Shown piece after piece: positions 54,401 through 62,670 of a stretch of 64,000 nucleotides of DNA. Both the position numbers and the translations under genes were made by a program. Numbering within the stretch: the first letter of the stretch is position 1; each line of letters opens with the position of its first letter. Origin of the DNA: PBB1 sp040400875 (GTDB taxonomy: Bacteria; Pseudomonadota; Gammaproteobacteria; Burkholderiales; Burkholderiaceae_C); contig JBBAPK010000004.1 in the NCBI GenBank assembly GCA_040400875.1, forward strand, positions 46,026 to 110,025, given 5' to 3'. A model generated the notes under the pieces. It made no database searches. It had not been told where the DNA came from and saw only the letters and a list, made by a program, of their open reading frames with translations.

Positions 54401-55394
54401 TTTCCAGGCGTTGGCGCAACTGAAAACGCCCTCGGCTGAGGCTGCTGAACCCAACTCAATGCCCGCGCCGCCTGACGGGCCCGAGCGCCAGCGCGCAGCG
54501 TCTGTGCCAGCTGCCGGCTCCGAGTCACCACCCAAGGTGGCGGCCGCAGAGCTTTTCACCGACTGGACTTTCGGCGAACTGCCCGAACTGCTGGAGGTGC
54601 GCCGTGGCGGCCAGACGATGGTGGGCTTTCCGGCCTTGATCGATCGCGGCAGTGCGGTGGCCATCGAGGTCTTCGACGAGCCGGTGGTGGCTGCGATGCG
54701 CCACCGCGAGGGTTTGAGGCGGTTGGTCGCGCTACAGATCCGCGATGCGCTCAAGTACCTTGAAAAGAACATCCCCGATCTGCAGAAGATGTCGGTGCAG
54801 TTCATCAGCCTGGGCTCGGCCGATGAACTGCGCGAGCTCATCATCGGTCTGGCCATCGACCGTGCCTTTCTGGTCGACCCGTTGCCCACCGAGCCGGTGG
54901 CCTTCAAGCGCCGTCTTGACGAGGGGCGTGCACGCTTGACGCTGATCGCCAATGAGGTCGCGCGCACGGCTTTGGCGATCCTCGTCGATCACTCGGCCGC
55001 GCAGCGCAAGCTCAAGGACTTGCGCGTGCCCAAAGACATGTCGGGCGACATCGAGGCGCAACTCGCGCGCTTGGTGAACAAGCGTTTTCTGGTGCTCACG
55101 CCATGGGCTCAGCTGGCGCATTTGCCGCGCTATTTGAAAGGCGTGGTCATGCGGCTGGACAAGTGGCGTGCCGACCCGGTCCGCGATGCCGCCAGGCTGG
55201 CTGAGCTGCGTCCCATCGAGCAGCGCTACCTTCGTCTGGTGGTCGAGCGCAAAGGCGTTCGCGACGCGCGGCTCGACGAGTTCCGCTGGCTGCTTGAGGA
55301 GTTGCGAATCAGCCTGTTTGCGCAGGAGTTGCGCACGCCCCAGCCTGTCAGTGCCAAGCGTCTGGAAAAGGTCTGGGCACAGATGACTCACTGA
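51495..55394 (+). CDS. hrpA: ATP-dependent RNA helicase HrpA
   Basis: A 1,299-aa DEAH-box helicase that acts on stalled or colliding ribosomes in E. coli. Walker A is GETGSGKTTQLPKIA (~49), the DEAH motif IIDEAHERSLNIDF (~147), motif III VTSATIDADRF, and motif VI QRAGRCGRVSNG. HA2 and OB-fold domains follow, then the long family-specific C-terminus with LARLVNKRFLVLTPWAQLAHLPRYLKG in two conserved blocks. The ATG at 51495 has GAAGG just upstream. Confidence 0.97.
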   Translation: MTTSTRARSLAVANPVPEITFPPALPVSARRDDIAAAMREHQVVIVCGETGSGKTTQLPKIAMSLGRGQGAGGRGLIGHTQPRRIAASSVAKRIAQELNSPLGEVVGFKVRFQDRLSPGATVKLMTDGILLAETQTDPLLRDYDTLIIDEAHERSLNIDFLLGYLRQVLLRRPDLKVIVTSATIDADRFAQHFASAQGPAPVIQVSGRLFPVEQRWRPFEESREYGLNHAIADAVDELWTSGGALSGGDVLVFLPGEREIRDAADHLRRHHPPGVEVVPLFARLSQQEQDLIFEPHSARRIVLATNVAETSLTVPGIQYVIDAGTARVKRYSYRNKVEQLQIEPTSQAAANQRAGRCGRVSNGICIRLYDEKEFAGRPRFTDPEIMRSSLAGVILRMKSLKLGLVEDFPFIEPPPRRAIADGYQLLAELGAVDEFNELTPMGESLARLPLDPRVGRMILEARDRQALTEVLIVASAMSVQDVRDRPLEAQQAADAAHKKFDDERSEFLGDLKLWKWLEAARGAGGAEHTGEHKLSVRKQEQLLRENFISPRRVREWRDIHSQLLTVVAEQGWRLNASPATYEQFHLSLLSGLLGNIGVKGDDDEWYLGARGIRFYRHPGVNLSKKPGRWIMAAELVDTARLYGRGIAAIEPQWLPQIAGHVIKTQLLEPHWEKKAAEVIALERATLYGIVVYNNRRVNFGLVNPAEAREIFIREALVGGEWETRLAFVGANQKLIAQVEELEHKSRRQDVLVDDELIYAFYDQQLPADVCSGATLERWYRDEIRRQPKLLLLTRDELMRHEAAGITTASFPKVLRLGGVDCTASYLHEPGDAKDGITVTVPIYALNQLSDERCEWLVPGMLKDKVLALVKTLHQRPRSRLVPLPEYADTFIAAINDAHGFGSGSLVDALLRHVRDKTQLDVKRADFKPEQLPAHLFMNFRIVDDNGRQLGTGRNLSAMKSELGGQARSAFQALAQLKTPSAEAAEPNSMPAPPDGPERQRAASVPAAGSESPPKVAAAELFTDWTFGELPELLEVRRGGQTMVGFPALIDRGSAVAIEVFDEPVVAAMRHREGLRRLVALQIRDALKYLEKNIPDLQKMSVQFISLGSADELRELIIGLAIDRAFLVDPLPTEPVAFKRRLDEGRARLTLIANEVARTALAILVDHSAAQRKLKDLRVPKDMSGDIEAQLARLVNKRFLVLTPWAQLAHLPRYLKGVVMRLDKWRADPVRDAARLAELRPIEQRYLRLVVERKGVRDARLDEFRWLLEELRISLFAQELRTPQPVSAKRLEKVWAQMTH

Positions 55395-55459
55395 ACCACA
55401 CCTTGCCGCGCGACGTGCGTTCAGCGGCAATTTGCCTTCAAAAAACATCGCAGCCCGGA

Positions 55460-55485
55460 TTGACTCGCATTTGGCGGCTTAGAAT
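55460..55485 (+). promoter_or_regulatory. candidate tRNA promoter
   Basis: TTGACT (55460-55465) and TAGAAT (55480-55485), 14 bases apart, with the TAGAAT ending 9 bases before tRNA-Pro. The short spacer lowers confidence. Confidence 0.45.
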
Positions 55486-55494
55486 AACGTCCTT

Positions 55495-55571
55495 CGGGGC
55501 GTAGCGCAGCCTGGTAGCGCACCTGGTTTGGGACCAGGTGGTCGTGAGTTCGAATCCCACCGCCCCGACCA
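55495..55571 (+). tRNA. tRNA-Pro(TGG)
   Basis: A 77-base cloverleaf: acceptor CGGGGCG/CGCCCCG, D arm GCGC..GCGC, anticodon stem CCTGG/CCAGG with loop TTTGGGA (anticodon TGG), T loop TTCGAAT, encoded CCA. The T stem GTGAG/CCCAC has one A-C mismatch. Confidence 0.95.
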
Positions 55572-55673
55572 AATCAAGATCAATGCCCGCAGTTGCTGTG
55601 GCAGTTTCTGGGTTCAATGTCCGATGCTTCGGATGAATTGCCACCGAGTGAAACGGCGGGTTCACGTTCAGCG

Positions 55674-55750
55674 GTGGCGGTAGCTCAACCGGATAGAGCA
55701 CCAGCCTTCTAAGCTGGGGGTTACAGGTTCGATTCCTGTCCGCCGCGCCA
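55674..55750 (+). tRNA. tRNA-Arg(TCT)
   Basis: A 77-base cloverleaf: acceptor GTGGCGG/CCGCCGC (one T-G pair), D arm GCTC..GAGC, anticodon stem CCAGC/GCTGG with loop CTTCTAA (anticodon TCT), T arm ACAGG-TTCGATT-CCTGT, encoded CCA. 102 bases after tRNA-Pro; probably cotranscribed. Confidence 0.95.
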
Positions 55751-55828
55751 CCGATGGCGACACCAGATGTTCATGACACCCAGCACGCGTTCAGTCACCA
55801 CTGCCGTCAGGCAGCCCTTGGGGCCCAG

Positions 55829-56587
55829 ATGTTTGACACGGTGAAGCGCTGGTTGTCCCCGAATCACGGCGGCGCTGGCGAGGCGGGTCTGGCTGCCGTC
55901 GAATCCTGGGCCAAGCGTGCGGGTTTACGCTTTCGCAAGGCGCCGGATCAGGCCCGCTTTGTCATCGAAAGCACCGCCAGCGGCTGCGATTTGCGCATGG
56001 AGTGGGGCCCTTCCCAGCGCGACTACATCGCGCCCAATGAGTTGCGCTTGCGCATGGACCTGAACCTGCCGGGCGGGTTTCAAATGTTGCTGCTCACGCT
56101 GCCGCTGATGGAAAAACTCGAAGGAGAAACCTTCGAGCGTTTCACCCAGGCTGCGCAGACCGTGCTTGACATGTCCACCCCCGAGGAGATGCGCTGGCTG
56201 GCCATGTTTCCCAAGCTCGACTTGTCGTGGGACAAGGCGTTGCGTGCGCAGTTTTGCGTGCTGGGCGCCGATCCCGAACTCACGTTGGCATGGATCAAGG
56301 GCGGGCTCGCCGACCAGTTGTTGAAAGCCTCGCAAGACCTGTTGCGGCAGTCTCCGCCCTTCTTGCTGATGACGATGCGCGGCAAGCTTTACCTGCGCAT
56401 GCAGCTTGCCGAGCCCACTCCCGCTGCCCTGACCCAATGTCTTGAGCTTTTTGACGCGGCTCTGAAGTCCGCGACAAACCTCAGCGCACAGATGGAGCCA
56501 GACCCCGCCGAGCCGCCCCCGACGCTGAGCACCGGCCGGCACTCGCACACCCCACTCGACGGCCCAGAGGATTCAGCACTGCGTTGA
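55829..56587 (+). CDS. conserved hypothetical protein
   Basis: A 252-aa, probably soluble protein starting MFDTVKRWLSPNHGG. It contains AVESWAKRAGLRFRK, a beta-rich middle (CDLRMEWGPSQRDYIAPNEL) with LRLRMDLNLPGG, a helical region (MEKLEGETFERFTQAAQ) and a proline-rich disordered tail. No catalytic motif is recognised. The ORF extends 25 codons further upstream, but that stretch reaches back almost to the tRNA-Arg end, and ATG 55829 gives a better N-terminus. It could be a Burkholderiales-specific protein; I do not assign a function. Confidence 0.75.
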   Translation: MFDTVKRWLSPNHGGAGEAGLAAVESWAKRAGLRFRKAPDQARFVIESTASGCDLRMEWGPSQRDYIAPNELRLRMDLNLPGGFQMLLLTLPLMEKLEGETFERFTQAAQTVLDMSTPEEMRWLAMFPKLDLSWDKALRAQFCVLGADPELTLAWIKGGLADQLLKASQDLLRQSPPFLLMTMRGKLYLRMQLAEPTPAALTQCLELFDAALKSATNLSAQMEPDPAEPPPTLSTGRHSHTPLDGPEDSALR

Positions 56588-56726
56588 GCACAGGCAGGCA
56601 AGGGCGTTGGCCGGCAGATTGCAGCCGACTCGAACACATGGCCGCGCCTGAATGGGCTGCATCCTGACGCGAGGCCTCGCGAGGTTCGCGTGCTATCGTC
56701 TTTTCGATATCGATTTGTCCTTGCGC

Positions 56727-58631
56727 ATGCTCAAAAAAACAGCGTTTTTCCTCAGTTGTGTGTTGATGCTTGCTGCATCTCAATCGGCCTTTGCCATTGG
56801 CTTTGGTCGCATCGCACACAACACCTCGCTGGGGCAGATGCTGGAGTTCACGGTGCCGGTCACCGCGGACGGCACCGAGCAGTTGACTGCCGAGTGCGTG
56901 AGCGCCGAGGTTTTTCTGGGTGACAGCCGGATGCTCCCGGGCTCGGTGATTTCGCGCCTCGAGTGGTCTGCTGACTCCTCGGTGAGGCTCCTGAGGGTAT
57001 CGACCACCGTTCGCGTTGATGAGCCGGTGGTCAATGTCACTCTGGCAGCCGGTTGTCCGCCTCGACTGACGCGCCAGTTCGTGTTGTTCGTCGATCCGCC
57101 CCCCCAGCCCGTAGAGGTGCTGGCTGAGTCGCAGCGGGCTGCGCCAGAAGTGCCGGTAGCGACGCCTGCGACGATGGTGGCCAAGGCAGATGTTTCACCC
57201 GTTCGCGTTTCCACTGAATCACGCACCGGCCTGGCGGGTGAGAGTCAGCCGAGTCGCCCAGTCGAGCCTCGCCGCACAGCCAAACGCAACCGTTCGGCGA
57301 AGCCTGATCCTGCGGCCGCCGGGTCACCGGAGGTTGCCCGGCCGAAGATCAGCAACGCGAGCGCCTCGGGTCAGGCGAAGCGCTCCGCCCGTTTGCGGCT
57401 GGAGCCCGCCGATCGGTCTGCTGAGGTGGCTGCTGCGGAGCAGGCGGCAGCCTCTGCCGCTGAATTGGCCGCCTCGGTCGCGAGCGCGGTCGATTTGGCC
57501 GCATCCGAGGCCCAAGCCGCCGCGCAGCAGCAGCGCGAGGCTTTGCAGGCGATGCAAAAGCAGATGGACTCGCTCAAGACACAGGCCGAAGCCGCAGACA
57601 GGAACATCGCCCAGATGCGTCTGAGCCTGCGCGAGTCCGAGGAGTGGAGCGATCGTTTGCTGCTTGCAGCCTGGGTGCTCGGGGCCGTCGTTGTCGCTTT
57701 GCTGGCCGGCGTGTTCTGGTTGCTCAGACAAAAGGTGGCTGCCCCTGCGGACAAGGCCAGTTCAAGTTGGTGGAATGCCGATTCGCAGCGCTCGGCGGAA
57801 TCGACGCAGTTCGGCGCCAAGGCGGTATCGGCGGCCAGCATGCCGCCCAACTCTGATGATTCGCGGGCTTGGCCTTCGAGTGCATCTGTTCAGGACACGG
57901 CCGTGGACGTGCTCACGGCCACGGACAGCATGCGTGGCTATGCAGACGAACCGGTCGCTGAGCCTGCCATCAATTTGAAGCCCAAGGCCGCTGCGTTTGT
58001 CAGTGCGACCGAACTTCCCTGGCTGAGCGCAGATGAACTCATCGATCTCGAGCAGCAGGCCGAGTTTTTCGTGGCGCTGGGTCAGGACGGCTCTGCCGTG
58101 TCCTTGCTCGAGCAGCGACTGTGTGGCGTGGGTGGCGGCGGTGCGTGGCCCTACCTCAAGTTGCTCGAAATCTATCGCCGACTTGATGACCGCGACTCGT
58201 ATGAGCGCGTGCGCGAGGGTCTCGATCGCCGCTTCGGTCCGTCGCCCACCGGTTGGACCGATGGCCGCACATCCGGCAGACCACTTGACTCCTATCCCGA
58301 GCTGACAAGGCGCATCGAAAGCGCATGGATTGAGCCTGCACAGGCGATGCGGCTGATCGAATCGCTGATGGTGCGTGGCGATGAGGAATCAGGCGTTTTC
58401 GATCTGACTGCGATGGCTGACCTGCAGTCTTTGTACCTGCTGGCGCGCGCTTCGATGGCTTCGAAACCGTCTGAGGTGGACACGGTGGACTTCTTGCTGC
58501 CGCTCGAGCCTGTGGGATCAGAAGCGGGCTACCTGCAGACTGAAAACCAGGTCATGAGTGCGGCGGACTCGACCGTTGACTTCAACCTGGAGCTGCTGCC
58601 CCCGACGCAAGATCCCGCATCGCGCAGCTGA
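56727..58631 (+). CDS. FimV-like membrane protein
   Basis: A 634-aa protein laid out like FimV/TspA, which organise the cell pole and type IV pili. Signal peptide MLKKTAFFLSCVLMLAASQS then AFA (~1-23). The FimV N-terminal domain starts IGFGRIAHNTSLGQMLEF. A Pro/Ala-rich linker, a coiled coil (~240-305; QREALQAMQKQMDSLKTQAE), one membrane helix (~311-334; WVLGAVVVALLAGVFWLL) and a cytoplasmic C-terminus with a TPR-like block (~429-480; QAEFFVALGQDGSAVSLLEQ) follow. No LysM motif is evident. ATG 56727. Confidence 0.75.
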   Translation: MLKKTAFFLSCVLMLAASQSAFAIGFGRIAHNTSLGQMLEFTVPVTADGTEQLTAECVSAEVFLGDSRMLPGSVISRLEWSADSSVRLLRVSTTVRVDEPVVNVTLAAGCPPRLTRQFVLFVDPPPQPVEVLAESQRAAPEVPVATPATMVAKADVSPVRVSTESRTGLAGESQPSRPVEPRRTAKRNRSAKPDPAAAGSPEVARPKISNASASGQAKRSARLRLEPADRSAEVAAAEQAAASAAELAASVASAVDLAASEAQAAAQQQREALQAMQKQMDSLKTQAEAADRNIAQMRLSLRESEEWSDRLLLAAWVLGAVVVALLAGVFWLLRQKVAAPADKASSSWWNADSQRSAESTQFGAKAVSAASMPPNSDDSRAWPSSASVQDTAVDVLTATDSMRGYADEPVAEPAINLKPKAAAFVSATELPWLSADELIDLEQQAEFFVALGQDGSAVSLLEQRLCGVGGGGAWPYLKLLEIYRRLDDRDSYERVREGLDRRFGPSPTGWTDGRTSGRPLDSYPELTRRIESAWIEPAQAMRLIESLMVRGDEESGVFDLTAMADLQSLYLLARASMASKPSEVDTVDFLLPLEPVGSEAGYLQTENQVMSAADSTVDFNLELLPPTQDPASRS

Positions 58632-58678
58632 AGCCCTTGACATCGGCCGAGTGGGATGTCGCCTATCAATGCAGCGGG

Positions 58679-59617
58679 TTACTCGCCGTCGGGTGATCCG
58701 TTGATGCTGCGCGTGATCAGAGCGCGGCTCAGCCGATCGGACACCATCTCGGCGAACACGTAGACGAAGTTGCGCAGGTAGGCGCCGCGTTTGAATGCGA
58801 TGCGTGCCACGTTTTGCCCGAACAATTGCCCCGCAGGCCGCCACACCAGATCTGAGCCCGGCGGGTCATCTCGCACCGCCATTTCGGCCACGATTCCGAT
58901 GCCCAGGCCCAGCCTCACGTAGGTCTTGATCACATCGGAGTCGATGGCTTCGAGCACGATGTTCGGCTTCAGCCTGCGCGACTCGAAGGCCTGATCGATG
59001 CGAGTGCGACCGGTGAAAGTGGGGTGATAGGAAATCAACGGCTCGAGCGCCAGATGCTCCAGCGTCAAGCGCTCGAGTTGCGCCAGCGGATGACCCGCCG
59101 GCATCACCACGACGTGCTGCCACTCATAACAAGGTAGGGTGACCAGTTCGTCAAAACGATCGAGCGACTCGGTTGCCAGCCCCACCTCGGCCACCTCCTC
59201 GATCAGCATCTGAGCCACTTGCTGCGGGTTGCCCTGATGCAAGCTCACGTTGACCTTGGGAAAGCGCTTGCGCAGCCTGGCCACCGGCTCGGGCAACACA
59301 TAGCGAGCCTGCGTGTGGGTCGTGGCGATCGACAGTGTGCCGGCGTCTTGATTCGAGAACTCGTCGCCGATGCGCTTGAGGTTGTTGACCTCTCGCATGA
59401 TGATCTCGATCGCCTTGAGCACCTCAAGTCCGGGTTCTGTCACCCGGCGCAAGCGCTTGCCATGACGGGCGAAGATGTCCACCCCCAGCTCGCCTTCGAG
59501 TTCCAGGATCGCCTTGGACACACCAGGCTGTGACGTGAACAGTGCTTTGGCGGTTTCGGTCAGGTTGAGGTTTTGCCGAACCGCTTCCTGAACGAATCTG
59601 AATTGATGAAGGTTCAT
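58679..59617 (-). CDS. cysB: CysB-family LysR transcriptional regulator
   Basis: Activator of sulfate assimilation genes. It is 312 aa. The N-terminal helix-turn-helix is LNLTETAKALFTSQPGVSKAI (~17-37, in two parts), then LEGELGVDIFARHGKRLRRVT. The effector domain has the CysB hallmark TTHTQARYVLP (~98-108) and ISYHPTFTGRTRIDQAF, which bind N-acetylserine or sulfate. cysB versus its paralogue cbl cannot be separated by eye. Neighbour cbiX (siroheme) fits sulfite reduction. Confidence 0.9.
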   Translation of the reverse strand: MNLHQFRFVQEAVRQNLNLTETAKALFTSQPGVSKAILELEGELGVDIFARHGKRLRRVTEPGLEVLKAIEIIMREVNNLKRIGDEFSNQDAGTLSIATTHTQARYVLPEPVARLRKRFPKVNVSLHQGNPQQVAQMLIEEVAEVGLATESLDRFDELVTLPCYEWQHVVVMPAGHPLAQLERLTLEHLALEPLISYHPTFTGRTRIDQAFESRRLKPNIVLEAIDSDVIKTYVRLGLGIGIVAEMAVRDDPPGSDLVWRPAGQLFGQNVARIAFKRGAYLRNFVYVFAEMVSDRLSRALITRSINGSPDGE

Positions 59618-59632
59618 GCGTTGCGGTGTCAG

Positions 59633-60019
59633 TCAGGCTGATGCCCGCACGCCTTGCGAGGCCGCCAGTGCCGCATCGGCCATGGCAGCAATGACGCGCG
59701 GTGATTCGCCGATCGAAGGCTGAACAGACCACGACACTTGCGGGTGTGCGAGCCGCAAGGTGTCCAGCAAGGCCGGCAGGTCTTTTCGCACATGGCCGCC
59801 GGTACCAAGAAACAGCGGTACCACCTCCACGCTGTCGCAACCCGCAGCGGCAAGTGTGTGGCCTGCCTCGATCAAGCTCGGCAACATGAATTCGAGGAAG
59901 GCCAGCGCGACGGGCATGTCGGGGTGGAGTTCACGAATGCGCGCCAGCACGGCTTCGAAGGGCCTGGCCCAGTTGGGGTCGCGCGCCCCATGACAAAACA
60001 GCAGCACAGCGGTTTTCAT
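59633..60019 (-). CDS. cbiX: small sirohydrochlorin chelatase (CbiX/SirB type)
   Basis: Inserts Fe or Co into sirohydrochlorin. It is 128 aa, the short archaeal-like CbiX(S) size, with metal-binding histidines in LLFCHGARDPNWARP (~10) and LGTGGHVRKDLP (~70-80). ATG 60019 overlaps the lptG stop (ATGA). It lies 15 bases ahead of cysB, suggesting a siroheme-for-sulfite-reductase role (inference). Confidence 0.88.
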   Translation of the reverse strand: MKTAVLLFCHGARDPNWARPFEAVLARIRELHPDMPVALAFLEFMLPSLIEAGHTLAAAGCDSVEVVPLFLGTGGHVRKDLPALLDTLRLAHPQVSWSVQPSIGESPRVIAAMADAALAASQGVRASA

Positions 60020-61128
60020 CGAAAGCGAACCAACCAGGTAAATGCCAGCATCGACATCATCAGAAACAGCACCCCGGGTGCTGCTGCCACCAGCCACGGC
60101 GTCCAGTTCTTCAGCAATCCAAGGTGGCCCGACAGGTTGTTGAGCAAGACGAAGCTGATGCCCAGCATGATCCCGCCAAACACCTTCAGGCTGATGCCTC
60201 CTGAGCGAGCGTGCAGGTAGGCGAATGGCAGCGCGAGGCCCACCATCACCAGGCAGGCGAAGGGATAGAAAGCACGTTTCCAGAACTGGATCTCATAGGC
60301 TTGGATGGCTTGTGCATTGGTGTCGAGGTGCGCGATGTAGCGCCAGAGCTCGAAAGTGGACATGCTGTCCACAGGCAGCAGCGCCGACGACACCACTTCG
60401 GCCGACAGGCCACCGTTCCACAGCCACTCACTGCGGGTCTCGGTCGACATCATGGGCTGCTGCAAGGCACTGCCCGCCACCCATTGCGTGATGCGAGCAT
60501 GGGACAGCTTCCAGAGCGAGGCGCCTTCGACCACGCCCGACTCCGCGGCGATGGTTCGCGTCATCAGGCCTTGCTCATCGAATTCGAAAATCTTGACGCC
60601 CAGCAATTCGCCCGACGCCCCGGTGCCCGATACATGGACCGAATAGGAGCGGTCCCCGTCATCGGTTGCATGGCGTTCCTTGAGCCAGACCCCGGAGCGC
60701 CCGAGAGACGTCCCGCCGCGCGCGAACGACTTCAACTGGGCCAATTGGGTTTCGGCCAGTGGTGCCACATAGTCGCCCACCACGAAGGTGAACACCCCGA
60801 ACGCGATGCCCAACGTGGCCAGCAGCCGCAAGGCGCGCCCGGGGCCCAGGCCACCGGTGCGCAAGATGGTGAATTCGGAAGACTGCGACAAACGAGACAA
60901 AGCGTAGATCGTGCCGATCAGCACCGCGATCGGCGCCAACTCGTACAGGTGCGTTGGAATTTCGAGCACACACGATGCGGCCGCGATCAGGCTCGAGTAG
61001 CCGCGGCGCGCCGCCTCGGAAATGGCGTCGACGAAGTCGATAAAGAAAAACAGTGACAGGAATGCCAATGCCACGAAGGCGACCGCCGAGACGATGTCGA
61101 CATAGAAGAGGCGCCTGACGGTTTTCAT
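60016..61128 (-). CDS. lptG: LPS export permease LptG
   Basis: Inner-membrane permease of the LptBFG complex moving lipopolysaccharide to the Lpt bridge. It is 370 aa with about six membrane helices, three at each end (first at ~12-35), and a periplasmic beta-jellyroll between (~130-270). LptG-like signs are YELAPIAVLIGTIYALSRL and SEFTILRTGGL near the coupling helix. lptF, usually immediately upstream and divergent from pepA, is absent here. Divergent from pepA. Confidence 0.93.
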   Translation of the reverse strand: MKTVRRLFYVDIVSAVAFVALAFLSLFFFIDFVDAISEAARRGYSSLIAAASCVLEIPTHLYELAPIAVLIGTIYALSRLSQSSEFTILRTGGLGPGRALRLLATLGIAFGVFTFVVGDYVAPLAETQLAQLKSFARGGTSLGRSGVWLKERHATDDGDRSYSVHVSGTGASGELLGVKIFEFDEQGLMTRTIAAESGVVEGASLWKLSHARITQWVAGSALQQPMMSTETRSEWLWNGGLSAEVVSSALLPVDSMSTFELWRYIAHLDTNAQAIQAYEIQFWKRAFYPFACLVMVGLALPFAYLHARSGGISLKVFGGIMLGISFVLLNNLSGHLGLLKNWTPWLVAAAPGVLFLMMSMLAFTWLVRFR

Positions 61129-61196
61129 GGGGCTCTGTGAGCGGCAGCAAAGGTCGTATCGAATAACATCAGATCACCCTTTGAGAGCGCCCGATT

Positions 61197-62660
61197 ATGG
61201 ACTTCAGACACCTTGTTGCATCGCCCGAATCCTTGTCGAAAGTCGACGCTGATGCCTTGATCCTGATCGTTCAGGGTTCGGCGCTTGATGCCGCTCTCGA
61301 GGCCGCGTTGGCGGCGTTGATCGATGACGCAGTGAAAGCCGGAGACTTCGAATTGAAGTCCGGCCGAACGCTCTACGTCCATCGCCCTCCAGCCATGAAA
61401 GTGGCGCGCCTGATGGTGGTGGCAGCCGCTGCCACCGGTGGCCTCAAGGCCTTCAAGGCCGCTGTGGCGCTGGGTCTGGGCCAACTGAAGTCGTCGGGTG
61501 CACGGCACATTGCCGTGGCAATGGGTGACCCCACTGCGCTCACGTCGCTGCATGCGCAGGTGCTGGCCACATCGGCCGCCGAGGCGGTCTATCTCTATCG
61601 CCACAGCAAGCCCAGCGCACCGGCTGCATCGGCTTTGGCGCTGTGTTCGCTGGTGTGCGCCAAGGCGCAGGCCCGAGATGTGGCTGCCGGCTTGCAGCGC
61701 GGTGCCGCGATCGCGGCCGGCGTGACCCTCGCGCGTGAACTGGCCAACCGACCCGGCAACTTTTGCACGCCGACCTATCTGGCCGATCAGGCCAAGAAGA
61801 TGGCGAAGAGCCATGGCCTGAAGGTCGAGGTTCTTGATCGCAAGGCCGTCGAAAAGCTGGGCATGGGCGCATTTCTCGCCGTGGCCCAAGGCTCCGATGA
61901 GCCACTTCGTTTCATCGTGGCGCGCTACGAGGGCGCACCCAAGTCGCGTGCGCCGGTGGTGCTGGTGGGCAAGGGCATCACGTTCGACACCGGCGGCATC
62001 TCGATCAAGCCAGCAGCCGAAATGGACGAGATGAAGTTCGATATGGGTGGCGCGGCCAGCGTGCTGGGCACCCTGTGGGCGGTCGCTGAGATCAAGCCGA
62101 AACTCAACGTCATCGGCATCATCCCCGCCTGCGACAACATGCCCAGTGGCAAGGCGGTCAAGCCGGGCGATGTGGTCACCAGTCTGTCTGGGCAGACGAT
62201 CGAGATCCTCAACACGGACGCCGAGGGCCGCCTGATTCTTTGCGATGCGCTGACCTACGCCGAACGCTTCAAGCCTGCCGTCGTGGTGGACGTCGCCACC
62301 CTGACCGGTGCCTGCGTGATCGCGCTCGGCCACCACCGCTCGGGCTTGTTCACCTCCGATGACGCGCTGGCTGCCGAACTGCTCAACGCAGGCGATGCGG
62401 CTTTGGATCCTTGCTGGCGCATGCCGCTCGACGACGAATACGACGAGGGCCTGAAGAGCAATTTTGCCGACATGGGCAATGTCGGCCCGCGTGCCGGTGG
62501 GTCGATCACGGCCGCGATGTTCCTGCGCCGCTTCGCGGGCAAGTACCGCTGGGCGCACCTTGACATCGCAGGCACCGCCTGGAAGTCGGGTTCAGCCAAG
62601 GGCGCCACCGGCCGTCCGGTTGCGCTTCTGACTCACTTCGTGCTCTCGCAGGTCAAGTGA
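61197..62660 (+). CDS. pepA: cytosol aminopeptidase (leucyl aminopeptidase) PepA
   Basis: Hexameric di-metal M17 peptidase removing N-terminal residues; in E. coli also a DNA-binding cofactor. It is 487 aa. The catalytic Lys and metal ligands are in GKGITFDTGGISIKP (~258-272), MDEMKFDMGGAASV, and the NTDAEGRL signature (~340-347), which includes the catalytic Arg. ATG 61197. The ~68-base gap to lptG must hold both promoters. Confidence 0.98.
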   Translation: MDFRHLVASPESLSKVDADALILIVQGSALDAALEAALAALIDDAVKAGDFELKSGRTLYVHRPPAMKVARLMVVAAAATGGLKAFKAAVALGLGQLKSSGARHIAVAMGDPTALTSLHAQVLATSAAEAVYLYRHSKPSAPAASALALCSLVCAKAQARDVAAGLQRGAAIAAGVTLARELANRPGNFCTPTYLADQAKKMAKSHGLKVEVLDRKAVEKLGMGAFLAVAQGSDEPLRFIVARYEGAPKSRAPVVLVGKGITFDTGGISIKPAAEMDEMKFDMGGAASVLGTLWAVAEIKPKLNVIGIIPACDNMPSGKAVKPGDVVTSLSGQTIEILNTDAEGRLILCDALTYAERFKPAVVVDVATLTGACVIALGHHRSGLFTSDDALAAELLNAGDAALDPCWRMPLDDEYDEGLKSNFADMGNVGPRAGGSITAAMFLRRFAGKYRWAHLDIAGTAWKSGSAKGATGRPVALLTHFVLSQVK

Positions 62661-62670
62661 TAACCAACTG

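Noticed and set aside
61125..62558. 477-aa open frame antisense to pepA
   Set aside because: Shadow frame; PepA metal ligands are intact on the plus strand.
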